NCBI GenBank assembly: GCA_002279285.1
Contig: NCBR01000046.1
Span: 1-12,147 of the forward strand
Source: Acidobacteria bacterium 37-71-11
GTDB taxonomy: Bacteria > Acidobacteriota > Thermoanaerobaculia > Thermoanaerobaculales > Thermoanaerobaculaceae
Direction of reading: 5' to 3'
Length of the DNA: 12,147 bases
The position numbers and the translations under genes are program-made. The notes below the pieces were generated by a model. That model did not search any database and had not been told where the DNA came from. It saw nothing but the letters and a program-made list of their open reading frames with translations. Positions 6,386-12,147 of the stretch are shown piece by piece. Each line of letters begins with the position of its first letter. The stretch's first letter is position 1.

Positions 6386-6522
6386 GCGACGGTGTCCCCG
6401 GTCCGACCCCTCGCCGCGAAGCCCCAGGAGCCCCGGTCGCGCTCAGCCGAGGCATGGAGCAGCGGCACCCCCTGCACCTCCGCACAGGCACAGCGGCAGC
6501 GGTGCGCGGGTCCCGGTTGGCC

Positions 6523-6612
6523 GCATCGGGCACGTCCGGCTGAACTGACAGAAGAGACAGGGTGAGCCGCGCCGGACCGGGTTCATCAACCGTGCGGGAC
6601 CTGGACCTGTCT
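6523..6612 (+). repeat. Dispersed intergenic repeat, copy B
   Basis: GTCCGGCTGAACTGACAGAA (6534-6553) leads into GAGACAGGGTGAGCCGCGCC, then GGGTTCATCAACCGTGCGGG (about 6580-6599). It aligns with copies A, C and D. The 5' arm here is GTGAGCC instead of GATGAACC, but as RNA it still pairs with GGTTCAT through a G-U pair. The copy lies in the 308-base gap between the 4877 and 6694 genes; I see nothing else in that gap apart from the ribosome site of the next gene. Confidence 0.65.
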
Positions 6613-6693
6613 CGCGGTCCGACAGGAACGTCTCCTCGCCCTTGACCTCCGGGCAGGAATGGGTGGCGTACACTTCAATGAGAGGTGACGACA

Positions 6694-7476
6694 ATGAGAG
6701 GGTTCGTCCAAAGATCGCTGGTGGTGTCTACGGCTATCTGTCTCTCGGTGTCGGCAGGGTGGGCGGCCACCGCCGGCGGTCGCCCGATGCTCTCGGTGTC
6801 GGCGCCTGCGTTCGGGTGCCCTGCGACCGAGGGAGCGTTCGTCGTGCTCCTCGACCCGGGACGGGGGATGCTGCTGCTGTCCGGAGCAAAGTTCGTGGGC
6901 GGCCATCGGGTAGGACGGGCAAGCGGGGGAGCGTTCCGGGTTGCTCTCCCGAGAAGCGGCGCCTGGGAGCTCGCGCGCGCCGGTTCTGCCGTCGGGCCGG
7001 TCGCAATGTGGGGCGCAGCCTATCGGGTGAGCACCGGTGGCGTCGGCGGGTGCGTCGCGTTCGACCACGAGCAGTTCTCCAGCGAGGGCGACCTGGTCAC
7101 CTACGTCCAGTGGCTGGTCAACGACGTCTACCTCAAGCTGCCGCAGGCGGAGCGCGAGAGGTTCCCCGCCTTGCGACTTTCCAACCGCACGGTCCGCCTG
7201 CGACTGCAACTCGCCGGATATGAGCCTACGTTGGTTCAGGAAACCGAGGGCGCCACCATCGCGTTCCGCGTGCCGGGGACCCCCCGGGTCCTGTTGCTGC
7301 GTCCCTTCGTGCTCGACGAGGCGACCGAGCGAGTCGCAATCGACCTGTCGATCGCGGACCAACCCGACTTGCAGAGTGCCCAGAAGCGGTCGCTCGGGTT
7401 CGTCGTCGCCTCGGCCGCCCAACCGGCGACGCTCGCCGACCCTGCGATGACGATTCAGGTCGAATCAGCGAAGTAG
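6694..7476 (+). CDS. Exported hypothetical protein
   Basis: The product has 260 residues from the ATG at 6694. A GTG at 6685 is in frame, but AGAGGTGA (6681-6688) is placed 5 bases before the ATG and would overlap the GTG, so the ATG is preferred. MRGFVQRSLVVSTAICLSVS with AGWA following is a signal peptide. The mature part has two isolated Cys (FGCPATEG near 40 and GGCVAFDH near 118), a beta-rich first half (AFVVLLDPGRGMLLLSGAKF) and a middle helix-like region (LVTYVQWLVNDVYLKLPQAE, then RERFPALR). The C-terminus is beta-like, ending VESAK. I do not recognise a family. Its stop codon overlaps the ribosome site of the next gene, so the two are probably co-translated. Confidence 0.65.
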   Translation: MRGFVQRSLVVSTAICLSVSAGWAATAGGRPMLSVSAPAFGCPATEGAFVVLLDPGRGMLLLSGAKFVGGHRVGRASGGAFRVALPRSGAWELARAGSAVGPVAMWGAAYRVSTGGVGGCVAFDHEQFSSEGDLVTYVQWLVNDVYLKLPQAERERFPALRLSNRTVRLRLQLAGYEPTLVQETEGATIAFRVPGTPRVLLLRPFVLDEATERVAIDLSIADQPDLQSAQKRSLGFVVASAAQPATLADPAMTIQVESAK

Positions 7477-7484
7477 GAGACCAT

Positions 7485-7898
7485 ATGCGTTTCGTACCCA
7501 TGACCCTCGCGGTGCTCTTGCTCTCCGTCCCGGTCCTTTCTTTCGGGGACCCTCCCGGTGGGAAGGGCACACCTCCCGGACTCGCAAAGAAGGGAGGCGT
7601 CCCTCCCGGTCTCGCCAAGAAAGGCGGCCTGCCTCCCGGGCTGGCGAAGAAGGGCGGCCTGCCTCCAGGGTTGGCCAAGAAGTTCGGCGCCCATCGGCCC
7701 GAGAAGGCGTACGTGGCTTTCGACCCGTTGCACCAGGACCGGGCCTGGTTCCTCATCAACGGCAGATGGGTCCTGAAGACGCGTTTCGACGCACGTCTCA
7801 GGACCGAGGTGCGGGACGCCCTTCGGCTGCCTCCCGTGCCGCCACCGCTGCCTCTGCCTTCCGTCCACGTTCAGCTTCGGGTCGTCCTTTTCGAGTAG
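7485..7898 (+). CDS. Small exported protein with four PPGLAKK repeats
   Basis: The product has 137 residues. AGGAGA (7475-7480) overlaps the upstream TAG stop and lies 4 bases before the ATG, so start and coupling are well supported. MRFVPMTLAVLLLSVPVLSF is a signal peptide, cleaved near GDPPGG. Residues 29-68 are four 10-residue units, (T/V/L)PPGLAKKGG, the last ending KFG. The C-terminal half has an aromatic, charged stretch (YVAFDPLHQDRAWFLINGRW) and a helix-like DARLRTEVRDALRLP, then a Pro-rich run and a final beta strand VHVQLRVVLFE. PPG.AKK motifs are common in small periplasmic bacterial proteins, including some RcnB-like ones, but I cannot assign a function. The Lys-rich repeat suggests contact with an anionic surface such as a membrane or polysaccharide, which is inference. 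Confidence 0.7.
   Translation: MRFVPMTLAVLLLSVPVLSFGDPPGGKGTPPGLAKKGGVPPGLAKKGGLPPGLAKKGGLPPGLAKKFGAHRPEKAYVAFDPLHQDRAWFLINGRWVLKTRFDARLRTEVRDALRLPPVPPPLPLPSVHVQLRVVLFE
7569..7688 (+). repeat. Four tandem 30-base coding repeats
   Basis: In-frame units at 7569, 7599, 7629 and 7659 encode the PPGLAKK blocks of the 7485 product. Third positions vary (CCTCCCGGACTC, CCTCCCGGTCTC, CCTCCCGGGCTG, CCTCCAGGGTTG) while the residues PPGLAKK stay identical in all four. This points to selection on protein sequence after duplication. Confidence 0.85.
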
Positions 7899-7939
7899 CC
7901 GGCGTCTGCGCGTCGGCCCGCCCGCGCATCCCGCAGCGG

Positions 7940-8112
7940 GGCGCCTGATCCGGCGTTGCAGCCGACTCGGATTGCACTTGCGTGGCGCAACTCATGGAGA
8001 CGAGCTGCAGCATGCCCGGGAGCTGGTGATGTTGGTCGGGGTTGAGCAGCGTGGGCTGGTAGATTCCCGGCCAAACCGCCCCCGCACCGTTGGCGATGAT
8101 CCATGGGTGTAC
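7940..8112 (-). other. Possible minus-strand coding remnant
   Basis: One minus-strand frame reads HPWIIANGAGAVWPGIYQPT, then LLNPDQHHQLPGMLQLVSMS and CATQVQ, a composition more protein-like than a random GC-rich shadow, with high third-position GC. It overlaps the first bases of the acyltransferase gene, has no convincing start, and trails into low-complexity sequence. I recognise no family. It may be the relic of a gene displaced by rearrangement, or chance. Confidence 0.2.
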
Positions 8113-8729
8113 GCTTCGAGGCTGTGTTGCCGAACGGGGGAGCTCTGGAGCTCGGCGCATCGGTGCCGAGGCGAGGAAACCGGGCGAGCCGGTGGCTGGC
8201 GCGTCTCGCGTTTCGCATGTGGGGGTGGCGGATCGCCGGAGGTTTCCCCGACGTGCCGAAGGCGATCGTCGTGGTGGCGCCGCACACGACGAACTGGGAC
8301 CTGCTGGTCGCCATGCTGACGGCCTTCGCGATCGGCCTGCGGATCAGCTGGCTCGGCAAACACACGCTGTTCCGCTGGCCGCTGCGGCCGCTGATGGTGT
8401 GGCTGGACGGCGTCCCGGTGCGCCGTAACTCCGGCTCGGGCACGGTGGCGAAGCTCGTGGAGACGATGCGCGGGCGCGAGACGATGGTGCTGGCCGTCGC
8501 GCCGGAGGGAACCCGGCGGGCGGTTTCCGGATGGCGGATGGGTTTCGCTCACGTCGCGGTCGGAGCCGGCGTGCCGGTGGTGCCGGTCGGCTTCGACTGG
8601 GGGCGCCGGGTGGTCGCAATTGGGCCGGCGTTCACCCTCACCGGCGACCTCGCCGCCGACGAGCGGACGCTGCGCGGCTGGTTCGCCCAGGCCGAGCTCG
8701 ATTTGGACGCGCCTGTACCTGCGCCGTGA
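8103..8729 (+). CDS. PlsC-type lysophospholipid/glycerophosphate acyltransferase family protein
   Basis: The product has 208 residues. It carries HTTNWD at 61-66, the HX4D catalytic motif of the family. GVPVRRNSG (103-111) is the second substrate-binding block, and VAPEGTRR (132-139) the EGTR phosphate-binding motif. WLGKHTLFRWPLRPLMVWLD (83-102) links the first two blocks. Members transfer fatty acyl groups to the sn-1 or sn-2 position of glycerophospholipids or to related acceptors at the inner face of the membrane. At about 200 residues this is a short member; the exact acceptor is not decided by the motifs. Similarity in the family usually begins near residue 30 (SRWLARLAFRMWGWRIAG), so the first 27 residues may be leader and the true start could lie later. 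The Shine-Dalgarno before the ATG is weak. The gene stands alone and faces the amidase gene. Confidence 0.8.
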   Translation: MGVRFEAVLPNGGALELGASVPRRGNRASRWLARLAFRMWGWRIAGGFPDVPKAIVVVAPHTTNWDLLVAMLTAFAIGLRISWLGKHTLFRWPLRPLMVWLDGVPVRRNSGSGTVAKLVETMRGRETMVLAVAPEGTRRAVSGWRMGFAHVAVGAGVPVVPVGFDWGRRVVAIGPAFTLTGDLAADERTLRGWFAQAELDLDAPVPAP

Positions 8730-8797
8730 CGTTGCGGCCGCTCCCGCGGCGTGTTGGCTCTCGACGTTTGCGCCGGAGCGGTGCGTGCCGGTCCCAT

Positions 8798-8945
8798 GGG
8801 TACCCACGAGTACCGGGGATCCCATTCGATCCGGTGTGCGGTCGAGGTCGGGCGCCAGATTTGGCTGAGTTGACGGGAGATGGAGGATGAACCGCGCGCG
8901 TCGGTTCATCAACCAGGTGCCGAATTCGGCACCCGTACCGGTATC
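8798..8945 (+). repeat. Dispersed intergenic repeat, copy C (most complete)
   Basis: The order is GGGTACCC (8798-8805), ACGAGTACC, GGGGATCCCATTCGATCC (8815-8832), GGGCGCCAGATTTGG (8850-8864), CTGAGTTGACGGGAGATGGA (8864-8883), then the inverted repeat at 8886-8910 and a perfect 18-base palindrome at 8916-8933, closing CGTACCGG. It contains both the 5' module seen in copies D and E and the 3' module seen in A, B and D. It fills the gap between two convergent genes. Confidence 0.7.
8886..8933. terminator. Two hairpins in repeat copy C between convergent genes
   Basis: GATGAACCG (8886-8894) and CGGTTCATC (8902-8910) are perfect 9-base arms around a 7-base loop. Five bases later GGTGCCGAATTCGGCACC (8916-8933) is a perfect palindrome. 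There is no T-run, so classical intrinsic termination is not shown. The location between the ends of the acyltransferase and amidase genes would suit a bidirectional terminator or an mRNA-protecting structure. The structures are certain; their function is inferred. Confidence 0.35.
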
Positions 8946-8999
8946 CATGTTTGGTGACCTCCGCCGGCCGCCGAGAAAGCGCGGCCGAACGCGAACGCC

Positions 9000-10568
9000 C
9001 TACTCGAAACCCGGAGGCACCTGGAAGCCGAACTCCCGCTCGAACGCTTCTGCGACGAAGATCGGCGTGGCGTCTTCCAGCCACGGTCCGAGGATCTGGA
9101 TTCCGACGGGCAGCCCGGCGCGCGTCAACCCGACCGGCGCCACCGTCGCGGGCAGCCCCGTGAGGCTCGCGATCGACGCCCAGATGAGCTGGTCCCAGTA
9201 GCGGCGCGGGCCCTCCGGCGTGACGAGCACCCGGGCGGAGTCGGGTTGGGCGTGGTCGTGGGCGAACGCGGGAACGAAGTCCGCCGGCATCAGGAACGCG
9301 TCGTGCTCCCCGAAGTACCGCTGCCACGCCTGGCGCATCACGAGCTGTCGATCTCGCGCCGAAGCCAGCTCGAAGGCGCTCGCATCGACGGCGTGCTTCA
9401 TGGTGCTCGTGAAGACGTCGTCCGGCGCGGCGTTCATGGCGCGGATGCGGTCGAGCTCCTCCTTCGACGAGCCCGCCAGGTCGGCGACCCACATGACCTC
9501 GAGAAACGCGCGGTACTGCTCGGCGAGATCGACGCCTGCGGGGAAGCCCTCCTCGAGCCGCGCACCCGCTTTGCGCAGGGACTCGACCGCGAGCCGGAGG
9601 CGGTCCTTGACATCGCCGGTGACCGGGCACAGCGGGTGGTCGAGCACGAAACCGATCCGGTAGTCGCGGATCGACCTCTTTCGCGCCGGAGGGAGCGCCC
9701 AGCGGTAGGCGATCGCGTCCTCCGGGAGCGGGCCGCCGACGACCCGCAGCCCGAGCAGCAGATCGGCAGCGGAGCGCGCCAGCGGCCCGGCGACCGCGAG
9801 CGCCGGGGGGTTGACCACGGCGCCAGGCATCGGCGGGATGTGGCCGCGGAACGGGACGACGTTCAGGCTGGGCTTGTGTCCGAACACGCCGCAGAATTGA
9901 GCGGGCACTCGGATCGAGCCGCCCTCGTCGCTGCCGATCGTGAGGTAGCCGAGCCCCGCGGCCAGCGCGGCCGCGCCGCCGCCGGTCGAGCCGCCGGGTG
10001 TGCGGGTCAGGTCCCACGGGTTGTTCGTCGTGCCGAACACGTCGTTGAAGCTCTGAAAATCGCCCGCCCACGGCGGCACGTTGGTCTTTCCAACCATGAT
10101 CATGCCCGCCGCGCGAAGGCGCGCGACCGCGACCGCGTCGCGGTCCGGGACGTGGTCTCGCAACTCCGTCGCTCCCGCGGTGGTGCGCACGCCGGCGGTC
10201 TCGAAGGTGTCCTTCACGGTGCAAGGGACCCCGTGCAGCCCGCCCCAGATCTCGCCGCGGGCCAGCGCCGCGTCGGCATCCTTCGCGCGGCGCAGCGCCG
10301 ACTCGGCGGCGAGCGTGACGACCGCGTTGAGCTTGGGGTTGAACCGTTCGATCCGATCGAGGACGAGTCGCGTCGCCGCCACCGAGGTCGTCCTGCGCGC
10401 CCGGATGGCAGCGGCCAGCTCCGTGGCGCTCGCGTACTGCCACCCGCGCGCCGGCTCGCCTGCCGCAACGGCGGCCGCTCGTCCCTGCCGCGGCAGCGCC
10501 GTCGAGATCGCGGCCGCGGTGCCCGCCAACAGGACCTCACGACGGTTCATGCCCCGCATGCCATCCAT
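9000..10568 (-). CDS. Amidase signature family hydrolase with twin-arginine leader
   Basis: The product has 522 residues. It has the Ser-cisSer-Lys triad of the amidase signature family: Lys119 in GVPCTVKDTF, Ser194 in PGGSTGGGAA (Thr replaces the usual second Ser of GGSSGG) and Ser218 in IGSDEGGSIRVP. A closing block GLPATVAPVGLTRAGLPVGI and ILGPWLED is typical of the family C-terminus. These enzymes hydrolyse amide bonds in varied substrates such as aryl, alkyl or peptide amides and acylated amines; the substrate cannot be read here. The N-terminus MNRREVLLAGTAAAISTALP has the RR pair and hydrophobic stretch of a Tat leader, so periplasmic export is likely and a role as the GatA subunit of tRNA amidotransferase is unlikely. 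GAGGGGGG lies about 7 bases before the ATG at 10568; ATGs at 10559 and 10550 are also in frame. It appears to be a single-gene unit. Confidence 0.88.
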   Translation of the reverse strand: MDGMRGMNRREVLLAGTAAAISTALPRQGRAAAVAAGEPARGWQYASATELAAAIRARRTTSVAATRLVLDRIERFNPKLNAVVTLAAESALRRAKDADAALARGEIWGGLHGVPCTVKDTFETAGVRTTAGATELRDHVPDRDAVAVARLRAAGMIMVGKTNVPPWAGDFQSFNDVFGTTNNPWDLTRTPGGSTGGGAAALAAGLGYLTIGSDEGGSIRVPAQFCGVFGHKPSLNVVPFRGHIPPMPGAVVNPPALAVAGPLARSAADLLLGLRVVGGPLPEDAIAYRWALPPARKRSIRDYRIGFVLDHPLCPVTGDVKDRLRLAVESLRKAGARLEEGFPAGVDLAEQYRAFLEVMWVADLAGSSKEELDRIRAMNAAPDDVFTSTMKHAVDASAFELASARDRQLVMRQAWQRYFGEHDAFLMPADFVPAFAHDHAQPDSARVLVTPEGPRRYWDQLIWASIASLTGLPATVAPVGLTRAGLPVGIQILGPWLEDATPIFVAEAFEREFGFQVPPGFE

Positions 10569-10608
10569 GTGGACCCCCCCTCGGCGATTTTCGGCATGCT
10601 ACCACCTC

Positions 10609-10628
10609 GGGCGACGGACCGATCGCCC
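10609..10628. promoter_or_regulatory. Inverted repeat upstream of the amidase gene
   Basis: GGGCGA (10609-10614) and TCGCCC (10623-10628) are perfect arms around 8 bases, 41 bases before the amidase start. This is the right position and size for a dimeric repressor operator, or it may be a leader hairpin. No regulator gene is nearby, so the role is speculative. Confidence 0.25.
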
Positions 10629-10766
10629 ACCGTCGCGTGCGTTCCCTGAACGACCGGGACCCCGGCGACGATTCCGCGCTCCGGCGTGGTTTTCGTGGGG
10701 CGATCGCGATGCCTTTGCGCTCGGTCGGGGTTCGTCAAACGCGCCGTCGGCGCGGCGTTGCGCCCG

Positions 10767-10795
10767 TTGACACGTTTCTTCGCCCACTTTATCCT
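10767..10795 (+). promoter_or_regulatory. Putative sigma70 promoter
   Basis: TTGACA (10767-10772), a 17-base spacer and TATCCT (10790-10795; 4 of 6 matches to TATAAT, all three most conserved positions kept) form a near-consensus promoter reading toward the methyltransferase gene. The resulting leader before GTG 10972 would be about 170 bases. Confidence 0.55.
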
Positions 10796-10816
10796 CAAAG
10801 CCCACTACGAAGGAGG

Positions 10817-10948
10817 CTGAGGACAACTGAGGACACGGTCGGCGGCACCACGACGTTCCCGCCGATCACGTTGACGCCCGCGGACGCGACAACCTCCACC
10901 TTCGCCGTCGCGCCGAGGCAACCCACGTTGGAAGTCCATGACGATTGA
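10817..10948 (+). pseudogene. Short coding-like remnant or leader ORF
   Basis: An open frame reads RTTEDTVGGTTTFPPITLTP, then ADATTSTFAVAPRQPTLEVH and DD, and stops with TGA at 10946-10948. Third positions are overwhelmingly G or C, as in real genes of this window. GAAGGAGG (10809-10816) is a perfect Shine-Dalgarno, but it directly abuts a CTG with no spacer, and no ATG or GTG follows at a suitable distance in this frame. The Thr/Pro-rich, beta-like text resembles the tail of an exported protein. It is either the 3' remnant of a lost gene or a leader ORF before the methyltransferase. No family was recognised. Confidence 0.3.
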
Positions 10949-10960
10949 AACCCGCCTGGC

Positions 10961-10974
10961 AGGGAGGGACCGTG
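10961..10974 (+). promoter_or_regulatory. Ribosome binding site deciding a GTG start
   Basis: AGGGAGG (10961-10967) lies 4 bases before GTG 10972. It favours this GTG over the in-frame TTG at 10945, which has no comparable site upstream and would overlap the preceding short frame. Confidence 0.6.
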
Positions 10975-11802
10975 AGCAACGAATCGGAAGCGACGCATTT
11001 CGACGATAACTGGACGAAGATCGATACGTCCGCTGAATCGCAGTTCTTCGTCCGGTTCCTCGACGCGACTCGGGCGCGAATGATCGCGGCAGCGAAGCGC
11101 GATCCGGCAACCGCCCTCGCGCATCTCGCACTCTCGCCCGGGCTTTGCGTGCTCGACGTTGGCTGTGGCGTCGGCGACCTCACGGCGATCGTCGCTCGCC
11201 TCGTCGCTCCCGGTGGCCGCTCAGTCGGCCTCGACCTCAGCGAAGTGATGATCAACGAGGCGAAACGGCGCATCGAAGGGAACGGCCCGAAGCCGTTCTT
11301 CGAGTGCGGCGACGCACAGCAGTTGCGGTTCACAACCGGAACGTTCGATCGGACGATGGCGACACAACTCCTCGTCCATGTGCTGGATCCTCAGCTCGCG
11401 CTCGACGAACTGTGCCGCGTTACGAAGCGCGGCGGCCTTATCGTCCTCGGCGAGATGGACTGGGACACGCTCGTGATCGCCCTGGACGATCGCGCTCTGG
11501 CCCGGCGCTTCACGCACATGTTCTGTGACGGCATCCGCAACCCCCTGATCGTCCGCGAGCTCGCGGGGATGCTGCGGGCGCGCGGGATCGTCGATTTGCA
11601 GTTCCTCCCTCAGACGATGCTCTTTGAGAATTTCGAATTCGCAAACGAATGGCTCCTAGCGCCTGCGTTTCGTCGCGCCCGGCGGAGCGGTGCGCTCTCG
11701 TCGTTTGAGATCGATGGGATGGGCGAGGAACTCTCGAGGCGTGCGGCCGAGGGGCGATTCTTCGCCGCGTCGACGTTTTACACGATCGTCGCAAAGCCGT
11801 GA
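10972..11802 (+). CDS. Class I SAM-dependent methyltransferase
   Basis: The product has 276 residues from GTG 10972. The Rossmann-type SAM site is clear. Motif I is VLDVGCGVGDLT (60-71). The acidic residue at the end of strand 2, which binds the ribose hydroxyls, is Asp88 in VGLDLSEVM. GDAQQLRF (113-120) is the adenine-side loop. FDRTMATQLLVHVLDP (125-140) and the LCRVTKRGGLIVLGEMDWDT block (147-166) follow, as in UbiE/Methyltransf_11-31-like small-molecule methyltransferases. The C-terminal 100 residues (IRNPLIVRELAGMLRARGIV, then FENFEFANEWLL) are the usual substrate-side cap of this group. The N-terminus HFDDNWTKIDTSAESQFFVR is also typical. The substrate is not determinable from sequence, and no pathway genes are adjacent. 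It is probably transcribed from the 10767 promoter as a single gene. Confidence 0.88.
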   Translation: MSNESEATHFDDNWTKIDTSAESQFFVRFLDATRARMIAAAKRDPATALAHLALSPGLCVLDVGCGVGDLTAIVARLVAPGGRSVGLDLSEVMINEAKRRIEGNGPKPFFECGDAQQLRFTTGTFDRTMATQLLVHVLDPQLALDELCRVTKRGGLIVLGEMDWDTLVIALDDRALARRFTHMFCDGIRNPLIVRELAGMLRARGIVDLQFLPQTMLFENFEFANEWLLAPAFRRARRSGALSSFEIDGMGEELSRRAAEGRFFAASTFYTIVAKP

Positions 11803-11973
11803 GCATGCCTCACAATGAGCGCCCGGGCGTCTGACGGCGCCACGTCCACGTCTATCGGCATTGTTGCGCGCGTGCGGATGGGCGACGGCTCCCCTCCCCT
11901 TTGCCCCGGCGTAACCCGCCGTGCGCTCGGCCCGAGGCTCATACGAAACTGTCATCGGCCGTGGAAGAATGGC

Positions 11974-12010
11974 ATTGCGAGCCGCGCCGGAGGCGGGGCG
12001 AAGCAATCCC
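11974..12010. repeat. ATTGCGAG/GAAGCAATC palindromic element
   Basis: ATTGCGAG (11974-11981) and CGAAGCAATCCC (11999-12010) flank an inner hairpin made of GCCGCGCC, a GGA loop and GGCGGGGC. The outer motif is, from memory, the widespread bacterial palindromic repeat of the form CATTGCGAG...GAAGCAATCCC. It is a short non-coding element with a stem-loop. Confidence 0.55.
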
Positions 12011-12045
12011 GAGGTCCTGGTTGGGTCGGTGGGTAGATGGGTGCC

Positions 12046-12147
12046 GGATATCCCATTCGATCTATTGTGCGGTTGCGATTGGGTGCCAGGTCCGGCTGAG
12101 TTGACAGAAGATGGAGGATGATCCGCGCCAGGTCAGTTCATCGACTG
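12046..12147 (+). repeat. Dispersed intergenic repeat, copy D (cut by the window edge)
   Basis: GGATATCCCATTCGATCTAT (12046-12065) leads into TGTGCGG, then GGGTGCCAGGTCCGGCTGAG (12081-12100), TTGACAGAAGATGGAGGATG (12101-12120), and ATCCGCGCCAGGTCAGTTCA reaching the edge at CGACTG. It carries both the 5' and 3' modules. The arms GATGA and TCATC remain paired, though the inner stem has mismatches. The repeat probably continues beyond the window. Confidence 0.7.

Larger units (their letters stand above)
10569..10971. other. Divergent intergenic region with promoter and coding-like remnant
   Basis: This is the 403-base gap between the amidase and methyltransferase genes, which point away from each other. 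It holds the ribosome site of the amidase gene, a GGGCGA/TCGCCC inverted repeat near that gene, a strong plus-strand promoter at 10767, a consensus Shine-Dalgarno GAAGGAGG at 10809-10816, and a short high-GC3 open frame ending at 10948. Confidence 0.6.
11803..12147. other. Intergenic right end of the window
   Basis: No gene is supported in these 345 bases; the open frames are short and have no ribosome sites. The region holds an ATTGC/GCAAT palindromic element (11974-12010) and dispersed repeat copy D (12046 to the edge). Nothing notable is seen in 11803-11973. Confidence 0.55.

Noticed and set aside
5572..6543. Plus-strand frame of 323 codons
   Set aside because: A frame-shifted reading of the repeat region, rich in Arg and Gly, that runs on through non-coding DNA after the real stop at 6385.
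6586..7422. Minus-strand frame of 278 codons
   Set aside because: Antisense to the exported protein at 6694 and begins inside repeat copy B; no motif or ribosome site was seen.
7569..7688. CRISPR-like regular spacing
   Set aside because: The 30-base units are contiguous with no spacers and are in frame with a signal-peptide protein, so they are coding repeats. No CRISPR array was found anywhere in the window.
8638..10443. Minus-strand frame of 601 codons
   Set aside because: It lies in another frame over the amidase gene, is extremely Arg/Pro-rich, and runs across the acyltransferase end and repeat copy C. The amidase frame holds all the catalytic motifs.
9246..10649. Plus-strand frame of 467 codons
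   Set aside because: Antisense to the amidase gene, with shadow-like Arg/Ala/Val composition and no ribosome site. High-GC genes commonly leave such long antisense frames open.

Overview
The window is GC-rich (about two thirds G+C by eye) bacterial DNA with strong third-position GC bias. Several products carry Sec-type signal peptides and one carries a twin-arginine leader. Carboxypeptidase-regulatory-like modules, an Ig/FG-GAP-type repeat protein, an M29-type aminopeptidase relic and many intergenic repeats would fit an Acidobacteriota- or Myxococcota-like Gram-negative bacterium. That placement is inference, because no marker gene is present.

Layout. (1) Bases 1-162, minus strand: start of a small two-helix membrane protein that runs off the left edge. 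(2) Bases 163-498: intergenic, with a dispersed repeat (copy A), a GGTACC tandem array, an insertion-sequence-end-like double repeat and a promoter abutting the next gene. (3) Bases 499-3952: a compact three-gene cluster of exported proteins: a Trp-rich, probably propeller-like protein, a tiny peptide with 8 cysteines after a glycine run, and a 736-residue protein built of carboxypeptidase-regulatory-like beta modules. The first two genes overlap by 4 bases at a CTGA, and the third follows after 23 bases. (4) Bases 3953-4876: genomic wreckage, with the 3' end of an M29-type aminopeptidase gene abutting a decayed 3' end of a group II intron, then a partial repeat copy and possible terminal inverted repeats. 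(5) Bases 4877-6385: an exported protein with seven 55-residue repeats and an Ig-like domain. (6) Bases 6694-7898: a coupled pair of small exported proteins, the second with four PPGLAKK units. (7) Bases 8103-8729: a PlsC-type acyltransferase, convergent with (8) a Tat-exported amidase (10568-9000, minus). (9) Bases 10972-11802: a SAM-dependent methyltransferase behind a good promoter and a short coding-like remnant. (10) The right end holds an ATTGC/GCAAT palindrome and repeat copy D.

The two most distinctive signals are the secreted three-gene cluster with the cysteine-rich peptide, and a family of intergenic repeats of about 100 bases (copies near 202, 6523, 8798 and 12046, plus a partial one near 4490). 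The repeats all lie in the same orientation, all lie outside genes, and carry an inverted repeat around GATGAACC/GGTTCATC. No CRISPR array, tRNA, rRNA or complete transposase was seen. The genes other than the 499-3952 cluster and the 6694-7898 pair appear to be independent units.
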